Position numbers and translations under genes: made by a program. The notes below the pieces were generated by a model. That model ran no database searches, had not been told where the DNA came from, and saw nothing but the letters and a program-made list of their open reading frames with translations. A DNA stretch of 47,966 nucleotides from Candidatus Sumerlaeia bacterium (GTDB lineage Bacteria; Sumerlaeota; Sumerlaeia; SLMS01; JAHLLQ01): NCBI GenBank assembly GCA_028284075.1, contig JANQSL010000097.1, positions 1-47,966 on the forward strand, written 5' to 3'. Shown here piece after piece: positions 1-9,375 of this stretch. Position 1 is the first letter of the stretch. The number at the start of each line of letters is the position of its first letter.

Positions 1-1813
1 CCCACGCGAGCTTTGTTTCCGGTTCCTCGAAACGGGCTTCTCTTTGTTGCAGTGACACGATCAAGTCAGCGATATCGATTGTACCGGCTGAAGCCAGGAC
101 ATCGCCTTCTCCGGAAACATCCACGGAAAACCGCATCGTTCCGTCAACGGATTGCGGCTCGTCAATAACCGTGTACTTCCGCGCGGCATCAAGAAGCGTC
201 GCCAGATCGAGCTGTCCCTCTGCAACCGCGCTCCAAAGCGGCCCGTCAACGGTCTGTGAAGCCTCTCCCCGGACCGCCAGACGATCGGCCAAAGGTGACT
301 GAAATGATGTCGTCTCCACCGTGACGGACCGGTCAGCGGCATGAAAAGCAAGATCCGCGGATGCACGAAGCGCAAGCGGCTCAAGATCCATCGCTCCATT
401 CGCAAGAACTTCAGGATTCATCGTCAATGGATGGAGTGTTAGAAGTTTCCGCGGCTTGAGATCGACATCGACTCTCGCCTTTACGGATTCATCAATCGCC
501 TCGCCTTCTATTTGCAAAGCGAGAGAACCGGTAGCCAGTGTTGTGTCGCTGTCTGTCAGAATCCGTGTCACGACCCGCGTTAAGCCCGCGAAGTCCGTTT
601 CCGCCGTAAGCAGAAATCCGGACGGCATCGTTGGTTCGTTGAGTGCAATTCCATCCGCCCTGAAGGAAACCGAAAGAGCGTCGGACTGCTCAAACGTTCC
701 TTCCAGGGAAGCGCGCTCGCTCATATCCAGAGGAATCGATCCGTTAACATCCAGCACCATGTCCAGTGCACCGGGATGAATTGTTCGACCTGCCGTTGAA
801 ATCGACATCTCGTTGAAACCCGATACATTCAGGGAAAGGGCGGCTTCCAGTGTCTCATTGCCTTGCGGCTCAAGAGTCAGAGTCAGATCGACGACCCCGT
901 CAGGTTCGGAAATCGAAACCGGTAAATCAATCTGCTGCAAGAGAGGAGCGATCGTCTTCACAGGAATCGATACGCGCGTCGCACTGGATTCATTGAGGCC
1001 TCCATGGAAAAAGAATCCGCCGTCATTGATCTGCTCCGGCTTCATCATTCCGTCGCTCGCAACGGTGGCGACGATGTCCTCCGGCATGACAACGCCATCG
1101 CTTCCGATCCACGACTCGATTTTGGCGCGAACATCCCAGGGCAGTCGTGCGTCGTTCAACCGAACATCACCTGCGACGTCCGCCGTCACGGGATTGGTTC
1201 CTCCCTGCCAGAGCACTCTCAGCGAGCCGTTCTCCCATCCGCAGACAATACCCGCCGGTTCATCGACAACACGCAAATCGATGCTTTCGATATCGATCTT
1301 CAAATTCGCAACAGGCAGCGACGTCGGCGTTGATGTCTCTTCAGGTATCGCCTTTTCCTTCGACATTCCCGCGATCGAGTCAGCAAGAGGTTGAAAATTC
1401 CAGTGACCGCTGTCGTCACGAACGACATTTGCTTCAAGAGAACCTACCGAAACACCGTCAAAGTTAAACGGCATTCCCCGCAAAACAGTTGGAAGATCCA
1501 TTGGAACTCGTACGTTCGCCGCGGCAAACAGTGGATATTCGCCGGAGGATTCCCGCGCATCCAGCGTAATACGCTCGATGTGCAATGACGTTCGCCAGCC
1601 AAAGCTGACTCCGGAAACACGGACATCCGTTCCAAGTTGATCGCTTAACGCCGCCGAAACACGCCGCTCCGTGAAACCGCTCGTGATCACGGCCGGCAGA
1701 AACAGGATCACCAGGAAAAGCAGGATCGCGGCGCCTGCACAACTGATGACCAGCAACCGCTGCCAGCGGCGCTTTCCGGAAAGGTTCTGATTTGTGGAGG
1801 GTTGCTCGGTCAA
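1..1813 (-). CDS. AsmA-like membrane-anchored protein, partial (C-terminus beyond left edge)
   Basis: The frame is open without a stop from a TTG at 1813 to the left edge, about 604 codons. Downstream of the start come a short basic stretch, one membrane segment (about residues 22-45, rich in Leu, Ile and Val) and then long alternating beta-strand sequence without Cys. The first lines after the anchor (RRVSAALSDQLGTDVRVSGV, then a part reading FDGVSVGSLEANVV) resemble AsmA/DUF748 family proteins, which sit in the inner membrane, extend into the periplasm and are implicated in lipid transport or envelope homeostasis. The TTG is chosen because GAGGG lies just upstream and an in-frame TGA lies about 60 nt further upstream; no ATG fits. 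It follows the M48 protease gene by 82 nt on the same strand. Family membership is inferred from overall pattern, so AsmA-like is a class call, not an orthologue call. Confidence 0.6.
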   Translation of the reverse strand, partial: MTEQPSTNQNLSGKRRWQRLLVISCAGAAILLFLVILFLPAVITSGFTERRVSAALSDQLGTDVRVSGVSFGWRTSLHIERITLDARESSGEYPLFAAANVRVPMDLPTVLRGMPFNFDGVSVGSLEANVVRDDSGHWNFQPLADSIAGMSKEKAIPEETSTPTSLPVANLKIDIESIDLRVVDEPAGIVCGWENGSLRVLWQGGTNPVTADVAGDVRLNDARLPWDVRAKIESWIGSDGVVMPEDIVATVASDGMMKPEQINDGGFFFHGGLNESSATRVSIPVKTIAPLLQQIDLPVSISEPDGVVDLTLTLEPQGNETLEAALSLNVSGFNEMSISTAGRTIHPGALDMVLDVNGSIPLDMSERASLEGTFEQSDALSVSFRADGIALNEPTMPSGFLLTAETDFAGLTRVVTRILTDSDTTLATGSLALQIEGEAIDESVKARVDVDLKPRKLLTLHPLTMNPEVLANGAMDLEPLALRASADLAFHAADRSVTVETTSFQSPLADRLAVRGEASQTVDGPLWSAVAEGQLDLATLLDAARKYTVIDEPQSVDGTMRFSVDVSGEGDVLASAGTIDIADLIVSLQQREARFEEPETKLAW

Positions 1814-1895
1814 TGGGCCCTCGCGGCGTGCGGCATCCTGTGATGCACGATCACGGCGCGGCTTCAGTCGTCAATGTTCGAGCGGAAACAGCGGG

Positions 1896-2795
1896 TCATC
1901 TCAAGGCCGCTGTGTTCGTGGTGAAACGGTTCGCCAACACCTGTCCGCCCACACCGCCAAGAGTCGTGTTGAGATAGGCGCGTGCTTCCGCCACCCGTTT
2001 CGGAATACCTGGATGCGTCCCGCCCAGCCAGCCTCCCGAAGCCTGGGTGGACCGGGCTCCAAGCCGCTCAAGAAACGCAATCAAACCCTCCGGGTCATAC
2101 CCGGCAAAAGCCATGTACTCCAGAGCCACCTTGTCCGCTTCAAATTCGAATTTCGATCCCAGGCCGCGGTTGAACAACGTGTCCGTCGCCGTATCCACAC
2201 CCTGTCGATAACGTGCGTTGTCCGCTTCGATTGCTTCCGCCGTCATCAGGCCCGCGTTGAAAAGCTGCGTCTTGCGATAGATCTGCAACATGTGCCGTTC
2301 GGTCACATGAGCTATCTCGTGCGCCAGAACTCCGGCCAGTTCCGCTTCCGATTCCATCATCTTCATCGCGCCCGTCGTCACAAAAATATAGCCACCGGGT
2401 CCCGCAAACGCATTCGGCGAATCATTCTCAATCACCGCGAACGAGTACAGCAGATCGGGACGACCGCTCTGCCGCGCAACGGCCCGGCCCACAAGATTGA
2501 CATAACGTTGAAGACTCTCATCGGAGTGACGTGCGCCCATCTCCGCATAAGTCCTGACAGCCACACCTTCACCAAGCTTCTGTTCGACCTCCGGCGAGAT
2601 GGGACTGGCGGCGCCCGCCAGCTCCCCCGCCGCGGCTCCGTAGCGCCGTGCCTGTTCCTCATCTTCCGTCGCGGCATAAGCGGCAATCGTGGCGAGCGTG
2701 CTGACATCGCGGGAGGAAAACCCTCCACCACCGGACCCGCCCCCGCAGGCGGAAAGCAATGAGACTGAGAGAAGTGCCGCCATCAATCGCATCAT
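1896..2795 (-). CDS. M48 family zinc metalloprotease, lipoprotein (BepA/LoiP-like)
   Basis: 299 aa. The N-terminus is a lipoprotein signal with lipobox LLSAC (Cys at about residue 17) followed by a Gly/Ser linker, so the mature protein should be a periplasmic lipoprotein. The catalytic zinc motif HEIAH is at residues 159-163 and the third ligand lies in the EFEAD motif at about 217-221, both typical of family M48. Related proteins (BepA, LoiP) degrade misassembled outer-membrane proteins in the periplasm. The TPR region found in BepA is absent; the protein ends about 75 residues after EFEAD, so it is closer to the short LoiP/YcaL type. The ATG overlaps the stop of the SH3-domain gene by four bases (ATGA), so the two are probably translationally coupled. 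Confidence 0.9.
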   Translation of the reverse strand: MMRLMAALLSVSLLSACGGGSGGGGFSSRDVSTLATIAAYAATEDEEQARRYGAAAGELAGAASPISPEVEQKLGEGVAVRTYAEMGARHSDESLQRYVNLVGRAVARQSGRPDLLYSFAVIENDSPNAFAGPGGYIFVTTGAMKMMESEAELAGVLAHEIAHVTERHMLQIYRKTQLFNAGLMTAEAIEADNARYRQGVDTATDTLFNRGLGSKFEFEADKVALEYMAFAGYDPEGLIAFLERLGARSTQASGGWLGGTHPGIPKRVAEARAYLNTTLGGVGGQVLANRFTTNTAALR

Positions 2796-3283
2796 AATGT
2801 CAGCCCTCCCTCTTTGATAAACGCTTCAACTTCCGCATCGGTAATGGAGGCTGCAAGGTTGTCGGTGGTGTCCGCCTGTTCGACAGCATCCTCCGGCACC
2901 CCCTGGGCTTCCGCCATTTCCCTGGCTTCCTCACCGACAAGGCCCCGGTTGGTCGCGGCGGTGCGCATTTCGGTAATATCCCGATCGTCCCGCACCAGAC
3001 CGCCAAGCCCCCGCCCGCGGTCCGGCGGGTTGTCCTGAACCTGCCGGGCTGTAATCCAGCCCTCCGTCCCATCGCTCGTACGGACCTTCAGGCGCAGTTT
3101 GCTGTCCTGCACGACTGTAAGCGCGGTTCCTTTTCTCACCGTGGCAACGACGGGACCGCCGAAGCCTGTGCCGGATCGAATGTCCGCCTCGGATGGCGTG
3201 ACGTAAACGGTGCGCTGAGCCGCGGCACTCCCTCCGAAAGCGAGGAAGGCGGCAAGCGCCATGGGTTGAATTCGATTCTTCAT
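2792..3283 (-). CDS. secreted SH3-domain protein
   Basis: 163 aa. A signal peptide (about residues 1-22, ending in SAAAQ) is followed by a bacterial SH3-like domain at about 25-85, recognisable from VRKGTALTVV and GTEGWITARQVQ. The rest is a charged, low-complexity helical tail rich in Glu, Asp and Ala. Bacterial SH3 domains usually bind cell-wall peptides or protein partners in the periplasm. The gene sits between the ketoacyl synthase gene (52 nt upstream) and the M48 protease gene (4-nt overlap). The coupling to the protease suggests that the SH3 protein helps localise it or is its partner, but this is inference. The start has AGGA about ten bases upstream. Confidence 0.8.
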   Translation of the reverse strand: MKNRIQPMALAAFLAFGGSAAAQRTVYVTPSEADIRSGTGFGGPVVATVRKGTALTVVQDSKLRLKVRTSDGTEGWITARQVQDNPPDRGRGLGGLVRDDRDITEMRTAATNRGLVGEEAREMAEAQGVPEDAVEQADTTDNLAASITDAEVEAFIKEGGLTL

Positions 3284-3335
3284 TGTTTCCGTTTCCTGCA
3301 GGGCCGCGTCATTTCAGCGCGGCCGATTCATATCG

Positions 3336-4505
3336 TCAGACATCGCCGCGAGCCGTATTGTTCACGGACTCGAGGGCGGCGGCAACGAGTTGTCCGCCGA
3401 ACCCGAAAGACCACTTCAGCACACGGCGGACCGGAGCCGACCTGGACTTCGTTAGAATTCGAAGTTTCTCGCACCGTGGAGCGGGAACTGAGAACCCGGA
3501 GGTGGCGGGGAGAAAGCCTCCTTCCATCGCGGCAAGGGAGGCCGCCAACTCGACGGCGCCTGCCGCACCCATCAAGTGACCGCTGGCCGCCTTGTGAGCA
3601 TAAACAGGCGTGTCGCATCTGTTTTTCCCCAACAAGGTATGAATCGCGGCCGCCTCCGCCTCATCGTTCGAACGGGTCGCAGTGGCATGCGCGACAAGCA
3701 GATCAACTTGACTCAAGTCCCAGTCTGCACGCTGTACCGCGAGGTTGCCCACGTGAGCGATCATCGCTCCCGACGTATCGATGCCCACGGAGTGAAACGC
3801 GTCCGCTCCAAAGGCATATCCGGCGATTCGAGCCAGAGGCTTCAGACCTGCCTGCAACGCCACGCGCTCTGAAACGAGAAGAAAAAGTGCCGCTCCCTCG
3901 CCGGGCACAAACCCGTTGTGACACGCATCAAACGGAACGGATCGGTCAGTTGCAAGAACGCCGAGGTTCTGGAAGCTGGAGAGATAGAACGGATGGATCG
4001 TGGCCTCGGAGCTGCCTGCAATCGCGAGATCGGCAAGACCGTCCTGGATGTACTCCGCAGCTCGAAGAACGTTGCTGAGCCCGGTTGCACAAGCGGCTGA
4101 GAAAGACCCCGCCGGACCGGCGCACTGATAGCGCCGAGCCAGATGCCACAAGGGTTTGCAGGGCGACAAGTCCATGAAAGACCGGGCCGCCAGGGTTGGC
4201 TCGCGGAGGTATTGGAGGAGGGCTCCCTTGCTGGTGGCGGCGGCAACCGCCCGGCGTTCGGGAGGCACGATTTCGAGACAGGCGTCAAGGGCCGGGTGGA
4301 GCTGATCCGCGCAGGAATCGAGGAATTGCAGGGTACGATCAAAACCCTCGCGGGGAGGAAAACCCTCCACGGTCGCGGCGGGAATTCCGTCGGTATCGCG
4401 AACCGCCGAGATTCCTTCGCGCAGCGAGTCTGTGAACTCAGGGCGGGAATGACCGAGGGGACTGACGATACCCCAGGCGGCAATGTATGGTGCGGTGGAG
4501 GACAT
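3336..4505 (-). CDS. beta-ketoacyl-ACP synthase family protein (FabF/KAS-II-like)
   Basis: 389 aa, about the length of a KAS I/II thiolase-fold enzyme. The catalytic Cys is in SAACATG (C139), the two active-site His are in VAHATATRSND (H273) and HKAASGHLMGAAG (H310), and PFDACHNGFVPGEGA and the C-terminal FGFGGQ motif are also present. The Cys-His-His triad is complete, so it should condense an acyl thioester with malonyl-ACP. The N-terminus is shortened and diverged from housekeeping FabF (AAWGIVSPLG instead of VTGxGxxSPLG). With no ACP, ketoreductase or acyltransferase gene beside it, it is probably a specialised paralogue for an accessory lipid or polyketide-like product rather than core FabF. 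It reads away from the sulfatase gene and may be the first gene of the minus-strand series running to the left edge. Confidence 0.85.
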   Translation of the reverse strand: MSSTAPYIAAWGIVSPLGHSRPEFTDSLREGISAVRDTDGIPAATVEGFPPREGFDRTLQFLDSCADQLHPALDACLEIVPPERRAVAAATSKGALLQYLREPTLAARSFMDLSPCKPLWHLARRYQCAGPAGSFSAACATGLSNVLRAAEYIQDGLADLAIAGSSEATIHPFYLSSFQNLGVLATDRSVPFDACHNGFVPGEGAALFLLVSERVALQAGLKPLARIAGYAFGADAFHSVGIDTSGAMIAHVGNLAVQRADWDLSQVDLLVAHATATRSNDEAEAAAIHTLLGKNRCDTPVYAHKAASGHLMGAAGAVELAASLAAMEGGFLPATSGFSVPAPRCEKLRILTKSRSAPVRRVLKWSFGFGGQLVAAALESVNNTARGDV

Positions 4506-4651
4506 GAATTTCCCGAGGCGGTGTTGCCGGCTCCGGGAGAACTGTGGGAGGTCCGGAGGGAGAGGGCGATGTGATTCGACGCACTCAAACCCCTCGACAC
4601 TGAACCCCGGAAATGCGCTCTTGAGGCATTCGCATATTGGGAGAGCGATTC

Positions 4652-6271
4652 ATGCCGAAGACCCCAATGGGGCGGAGAGCGCTGCCGGTCATCGGGGCTG
4701 CCGTGGCGCTGTCGGGTTGTGCAGCCAAATATCATTATGAGCCGAAGGCGGAGCGGCCGAACATTGTTTTCATCTTCTCAGACGATCATGCCTGGCAGGC
4801 CATCAGCGCCTACTCGCCACGGCTGATCGACACGCCGAACATTGACCGTCTGGCCAACGAGGGGACGCTCTTTCGAAACTGTTATGTCACAAATTCCATC
4901 TGCGGCCCCTCCAGGGCTGCGGTTCTGACGGGCAAGTATTCCCATGCGAACGGTTTCTACCGGAACGGGAATCTGTTCGACGGATCCCAGTGGACGTTCC
5001 CGCAGGCACTCCAGGGCGCCGGGTATGAAACGGCGCTGATCGGAAAATGGCACCTGGGGGAGCACATGGCTCCGCAGGGATTCGACTATTCGTGCACGCT
5101 GATCCGGCAGGGTCCCTATTACAACCCACCGATGCTGCTGGATGAGAATGGAGACGGCAAACGCGAGGAGATCAGTCACACCGGATACACGACGGATGTT
5201 ATCACGGATCTCACGCTGGACTGGCTGGAGAACCGTGAGGACAGGAGCCGGCCGTTCCTGCTCATGACACAGCACAAGGCGCCGCATCGTCCCTGGATGC
5301 CGGCCCTGCGTCATCTGGACGAGTTTGAGGATGTGACGATTCCGGAGCCGGAGACGTTCTTCGATGATTACGGGGGTCGGCCACGGTCTGTTCTGCTGCA
5401 GGATATGGCCATTGAATACACAATGGTGGATCGTGATCTCAAGCTTGAGGAAATGCCTCACCTCAATGATGAGCAGCGGGAACAGTGGAATGCCGTGTAT
5501 GGTCCGCGTAATGATGCGTTCCGTGAAGCGAATCTCGAGGGCGACGATCTGACCCGCTGGAAGTATCAGCGATACATCAAGGACTACCTCCGCTGTATCC
5601 GTGGTGTGGATGAAAACGTGGGCCGGCTGCTGGACTATCTCGATGAATCCAGTCAGGCGGAAAACACGATCGTGATCTATTGCTCGGACCAGGGTTTCTT
5701 CCTGGGCGAGCACGGCTGGTTCGACAAGCGCTGGATGTATGAAGAATCATTCCGCACTCCTTTGCTGGTGCGCTGGCCGAATCATACCGCACCTGGTACG
5801 GAGAACGAGGACCTGGTGTCGGTGATCGATCTTGCCGCAACGTTCTGCGATGTTTCGGGAGCACCGGCTGATCCCGATGTGCACGGGCGATCGCTGGTGC
5901 CGGTGCTGGAGGGCCGCACGCCGGAGGACTGGCGGGATGTGTTCTATTATCACTACTATGAGTATCCCGGATGGCATGGGGTCAGGAAGCACTACGGTCT
6001 TGCCGATGGCCGCTACAAACTGATCCACTTCTATGAACTCGATATGCGGGAGTGGCATCTGGTGGATCTCGTGGCGGATCCCCACGAGCTGAGGAATTTT
6101 TACGACGACCCCGAGTATGCGGAGGTGCAGGCTCGAATGCATGAAGCGCTGGAGGAGGAACGAAGGAGACTGAATGTGCCCGATCCCGATCCACCGGAGT
6201 CGTACCCGCCGGGCGATCCGTTCGGTCCGACGAAGGTCGAGAAGGTGAAGAAGGGATTCTTTCTGTTTTAG
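4652..6271 (+). CDS. type I (formylglycine) sulfatase, lipoprotein
   Basis: 539 aa from the ATG at 4652, chosen over an in-frame TTG at 4637 because GGGAGAG lies seven bases upstream. The N-terminus is a lipoprotein signal with Cys at residue 23 (ALSGC). Metal-binding Asp residues are in FSDDH (44-46); the sulfatase signature CGPSRA has the Cys at 84, which would be converted to formylglycine. [18 protein letters not shown] and RTPLLVRWP follow as expected for family S1 alkaline-phosphatase-fold sulfatases. Such enzymes release sulfate from sulfated glycans; heparan-sulfatase/iduronate-type sequences are the closest I recognise, but the substrate cannot be read from sequence. No maturase (anSME or FGE) is in the window. 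It is divergently oriented from the ketoacyl synthase gene, 146 nt apart. Confidence 0.93.
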   Translation: MPKTPMGRRALPVIGAAVALSGCAAKYHYEPKAERPNIVFIFSDDHAWQAISAYSPRLIDTPNIDRLANEGTLFRNCYVTNSICGPSRAAVLTGKYSHANGFYRNGNLFDGSQWTFPQALQGAGYETALIGKWHLGEHMAPQGFDYSCTLIRQGPYYNPPMLLDENGDGKREEISHTGYTTDVITDLTLDWLENREDRSRPFLLMTQHKAPHRPWMPALRHLDEFEDVTIPEPETFFDDYGGRPRSVLLQDMAIEYTMVDRDLKLEEMPHLNDEQREQWNAVYGPRNDAFREANLEGDDLTRWKYQRYIKDYLRCIRGVDENVGRLLDYLDESSQAENTIVIYCSDQGFFLGEHGWFDKRWMYEESFRTPLLVRWPNHTAPGTENEDLVSVIDLAATFCDVSGAPADPDVHGRSLVPVLEGRTPEDWRDVFYYHYYEYPGWHGVRKHYGLADGRYKLIHFYELDMREWHLVDLVADPHELRNFYDDPEYAEVQARMHEALEEERRRLNVPDPDPPESYPPGDPFGPTKVEKVKKGFFLF

Positions 6272-6327
6272 CATTTGAGGGAGAAGTCATTGGACGGTTG
6301 AGAGGCGGGTTTGAGGGTTGGAGGTTT

Positions 6328-6808
6328 TCTTCTTCGTCTTCGTCTTTATCCGCGCGGTTTCGCCTGTGTTGATTTCCAGCGAACCCGCCTCATGAGCGCG
6401 GGTTCGTCTATCGCTTGCGGCATTCCGCGATTCGAAGGAAGCCGACACTCCTTCGGTACCGCCGCACGCGTGATGGGTCCTGCAAACCGGCAGGGCTTTT
6501 GAAGGCCCTCCGTATGGGAAGAAACCCGGGCCAAAACGTTGTGTTTTGAGGCCAGGATTCCGGTGCCGAAATGAGGTTGATGGCCTCATCCGTTGTCTTC
6601 AGCGTCACAGGGTGAGAATCCGTTTCGAATGCTCAGACTCCCGGACCGGAAGGGTTCTGGAACCACTCCCGATTTCTGCTCGGCTTGTTTTGACGTCATG
6701 CGGTGTTGTGCATGCGTGAGTCCTGCGGTGCCATCAGGCGAAGCACGTTCCGCCTCCGCTTTGCAGCTTCGACGCAACGGGCGCGGATAAAGACGAAGAG
6801 AAAGAAGA
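6328..6808. repeat. 481-bp element with 28-bp terminal inverted repeats (MITE-like or structured element)
   Basis: The left arm at 6328-6355 and the reverse complement of 6781-6808 match at 26 of 28 positions; both end inward in CTTTATCCGCGC. The interior has no convincing gene, but it holds further hairpins: a 9-bp stem around 6382-6408 (CGAACCCGC paired with GCGGGTTCG) and a 7-bp stem near 6436-6460 (CGAAGGA paired with TCCTTCG). I did not see a clear target-site duplication. It could be a non-autonomous mobile element, a REP-like structured repeat, or a transcribed structured RNA. Confidence 0.55.
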
Positions 6809-7220
6809 TGTTCGATGTTCAGAGGCGATGGGTGGTGTTACATGGTTGCTGCTCCTTTCGGGTCGAGCTGACAGAGCGCATTGAACCACAGGTCGTTTCA
6901 GATTTCAGGAATCCGTGGGAAGAATGGGAGATATGGAAGATTTTAACGAGAAAGGCTGTTTTGGGAGATATGGGAAATATGGAAGGGGTTGAGAAACGGG
7001 GACGTAACCCGGGTGTTTTCAGGAGTGGTTTTTCGTAGCCAGGGGAAAGGTTGAAACCACGGAAAAGAGCAAAAAGCAAAACCACAAGGACGCCAGGACG
7101 TGAGGGATCATAACGTGTTGCGTGGAAGCCGAGTTGCGATGGCGATCCCGATGCCGATTTTCGAGTCGTGCCGAGGGTGGTCTTTTCTTTCGTTCGCAAT
7201 CGCCACGAACGGGTTGAAAT
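6809..7220. other. gene-free stretch with short purine-rich direct repeats
   Basis: No open frame here has a plausible start, ribosome-binding site and protein-like composition. Around 6930-7000 there are repeated GGGAGATATGG-type units, and 7060-7110 has a stretch of the kind ACCACAAGGACGCCAGGACG. That resembles the purine-rich ACCACAAAGACACCAAGA intergenic repeats I recall from PVC-group genomes; the recall is not verified. Confidence 0.4.
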
Positions 7221-9080
7221 TTATCGGTCCGTGGTTTTTGAGACAAACCGAACAATCGAGCCAATGTCGCCGGGATCAACGCCGGGTATGGTGCCCAGTT
7301 CGTCGCGATGAGGAAGACGCCATGCGCGCCTGCCGAGCATGAGCCAAAGGCGTTCGGTGTCCCAAAGTGTGAGATCGGTGTAGTCTCTGAACCGCAGGAC
7401 TGTTTTGAGACGACGGGCCTGGATCAACGCCCAGACCTTGAAGGCAAGAACCGTGGCTGCCAAAATTCCGAGCACTTTCCATCCATTGAGGACGACGTTC
7501 AGAACATGAGCCCTGAAGGGGGTGTGACGCGTGCGGGCGGTTCCGGGGGGTTCGACTTTGGTCGTGTGGTTGAAGTGGCGACTTGTCTGAATGATGGAAT
7601 GCGGTCCCGCGGCCTGCCGGTAGTGTCTGAGAATGTCGCCGACGGTTACATTTTCGAAGGTCACCTGTGGCGTCGTAACAGGAGGACGTGAGGCCCAACG
7701 GGTCTGCAAGGCACGGGAAAGAAAGTTTTCCATCTCCTTTCCATTCCTGAAGGTTGCTTTGGAGACAATACAGTCCGTGAAGTCGGCAACACTGCGATTT
7801 TCTTTGGGAAGCTCCGGCAAGAAAGGGAGCTTCAAAATCGCACGATGGGTACGCTGCCGATGAAGGAGCTTGAAATTCAGAGGGAGATTCGCGGGAACGG
7901 AAGCCGTCAGGATTGTCATGCCAGATTTGTTGATCCTTGTGGCCGAGTTCAGCAGGACTCGGTCTCCCTCCGAATCAAAGGCGACAAGTTCGGAGAGATT
8001 GTAGGGAAGAGCATCAAAAACCAATGCGACGTTTCCATCTTTTTTCAGAGCTGCGGCGATTGCGCTCCGGTCTCGTTGCTCGTCATTACCCTCAATCTCG
8101 AGAAGACCGCCATGCAGTCTTCCAATCGCCCGCAAAAAGATCCTCTGGTCTTTATGACGGACTGCCGTGCCGGGGTGGGATGGAATGCCGACTTCAACAC
8201 CCGGTCCAAGCCATGTCAGGTGAAGATCCGCCGGTCCGGCAGCAACAGAGTTTCCCGCAAACACGTAAGTCCTGAGCCGAACCATCTCACCATCGTGCAG
8301 CTCCAACCAGGGAGATGTCGGATAATCGATCGGCCAGCCCGTGCGAGCGTCCCGCAGATCCGCCGTCATGCCCCGGTAATCCGGTTTGCCGTCTTCTTCG
8401 AGCAGGAAGCAGATTGAATATGTGTCTCCCGGTCTCCAGCCCCCTATCCATTGTTCTTTCGCAACGCCCGTCCGCTCAACCAGGGCTTCCTGATCACTTA
8501 CAGCCATTGGTTTGCCGTCAGGATCATACAACCGGACAGGTGTGGAGGGTTGTAAAACGGTGGAATCGAACGGAATCGTCCGCACGGCAATCGCAGCAAG
8601 CCGAAGCCTGCCGCCTCCTTCAAATTCAACGGGCTCATCGCCGACAACCGTCTGTGTCGTTTTTGCCGGGAAATACGAGATTCCCATGACAATTCCTCCC
8701 GGCTGCACTTGTGGGGTATACTTCTCTTTCCACTCGGGCTCCCAGACGGTGACGTCTTCCTCATGGATCGGTGCGGGTTCACCGTAGGGTTCGACGAACT
8801 GCGGTATCCGAACGGCATCGACGGGGGCTTCAAAGCGGCCGGAGTTGAGGGCACGCAGTATCCATGGGACCACGATCAAGATAAACGCGAGCGCGACGAC
8901 AACGGCGAGAAATCGAAGCGGACCGTGACCCGCGAGTATGGCGGAGCGCCAGCGGCGGATTGTCGTCACAAGCCCCTCGAACCGTGCATTGTCTCGCACC
9001 TCAGAAGAGGGATCACCTGCGCACTCGCCGGAGCGCAAAGCGATTTGTCGCTCGAGACTTTGTGCGGCGCGCCTTCCCAC
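7221..9080 (-). CDS. membrane protein of unknown function, two TM segments
   Basis: 619 aa from a GTG at 9080. I do not recognise a family. It has a membrane segment at about residues 58-80 (FLAVVVALAFILIVVPWIL), a large soluble domain of about 460 residues that is rich in beta strand and free of obvious catalytic motifs, and a second membrane segment near 545-565 (VLGILAATVLAFKVWALI). The last 50 residues form a short cytoplasmic tail. The topology suggests an inner-membrane protein with a large periplasmic domain. A better start may be the internal GTG at residue 38 (VTTIRRWR), which has GAGGGG close upstream, whereas the 9080 GTG has no good ribosome-binding site. It diverges from the 9126 gene with only 45 nt between the two starts, so the genes may share a promoter region. 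Confidence 0.65.
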   Translation of the reverse strand: MGRRAAQSLERQIALRSGECAGDPSSEVRDNARFEGLVTTIRRWRSAILAGHGPLRFLAVVVALAFILIVVPWILRALNSGRFEAPVDAVRIPQFVEPYGEPAPIHEEDVTVWEPEWKEKYTPQVQPGGIVMGISYFPAKTTQTVVGDEPVEFEGGGRLRLAAIAVRTIPFDSTVLQPSTPVRLYDPDGKPMAVSDQEALVERTGVAKEQWIGGWRPGDTYSICFLLEEDGKPDYRGMTADLRDARTGWPIDYPTSPWLELHDGEMVRLRTYVFAGNSVAAGPADLHLTWLGPGVEVGIPSHPGTAVRHKDQRIFLRAIGRLHGGLLEIEGNDEQRDRSAIAAALKKDGNVALVFDALPYNLSELVAFDSEGDRVLLNSATRINKSGMTILTASVPANLPLNFKLLHRQRTHRAILKLPFLPELPKENRSVADFTDCIVSKATFRNGKEMENFLSRALQTRWASRPPVTTPQVTFENVTVGDILRHYRQAAGPHSIIQTSRHFNHTTKVEPPGTARTRHTPFRAHVLNVVLNGWKVLGILAATVLAFKVWALIQARRLKTVLRFRDYTDLTLWDTERLWLMLGRRAWRLPHRDELGTIPGVDPGDIGSIVRFVSKTTDR

Positions 9081-9125
9081 TTGCGGTAGTCCGGTCCTGT
9101 GTGGAGGGTGCGGCGGCGAAAGGGC

Positions 9126-9356
9126 ATGACGATGCGGAGAAAACTGCTGAGTGACGAGTCCCGTTGCGTGGTCTATCTGGCGGCGGGGTTCCTGCTGTTC
9201 ATGACGGTGGTGCAGGGCTTTTACTCCGCCGTGGAGCAGTCAACCGCGCCTCCACCTCCCAAGCCGGTGCAGCCCAAAACACGACTGGTCAAGAATCCGG
9301 AAAAGCCACCCCAGAGATATGTTCCTCCCGCACGGGTGGAATTCCCCATCTACTGA
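9126..9356 (+). CDS. small membrane protein with Pro-rich tail
   Basis: 76 aa from the ATG at 9126 (MTMRRKLL); a second in-frame ATG at 9132 is equally possible. GAAAGG lies just upstream. It has a basic N-terminus, one membrane segment at about residues 16-34 (VVYLAAGFLLFMTVVQGF), then a proline-rich tail (APPPPKPVQPKTR) ending in VEFPIY. No family recognised. It is the first gene of the plus-strand series, 19 nt before the DJ-1 gene. Confidence 0.6.
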   Translation: MTMRRKLLSDESRCVVYLAAGFLLFMTVVQGFYSAVEQSTAPPPPKPVQPKTRLVKNPEKPPQRYVPPARVEFPIY

Positions 9357-9375
9357 CGGGAAAGAGCGGCGGACA

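Noticed and set aside
1794..2762. 322-codon plus-strand frame
   Set aside because: Antisense to the M48 protease with its HEIAH motif.
4778..5713. 311-codon minus-strand frame
   Set aside because: Antisense to the sulfatase, whose catalytic motifs are all in the plus frame.
6287..6589. 100-codon minus-strand frame
   Set aside because: Lies in the inverted-repeat element, lacks a ribosome-binding site and reads through hairpin sequence.
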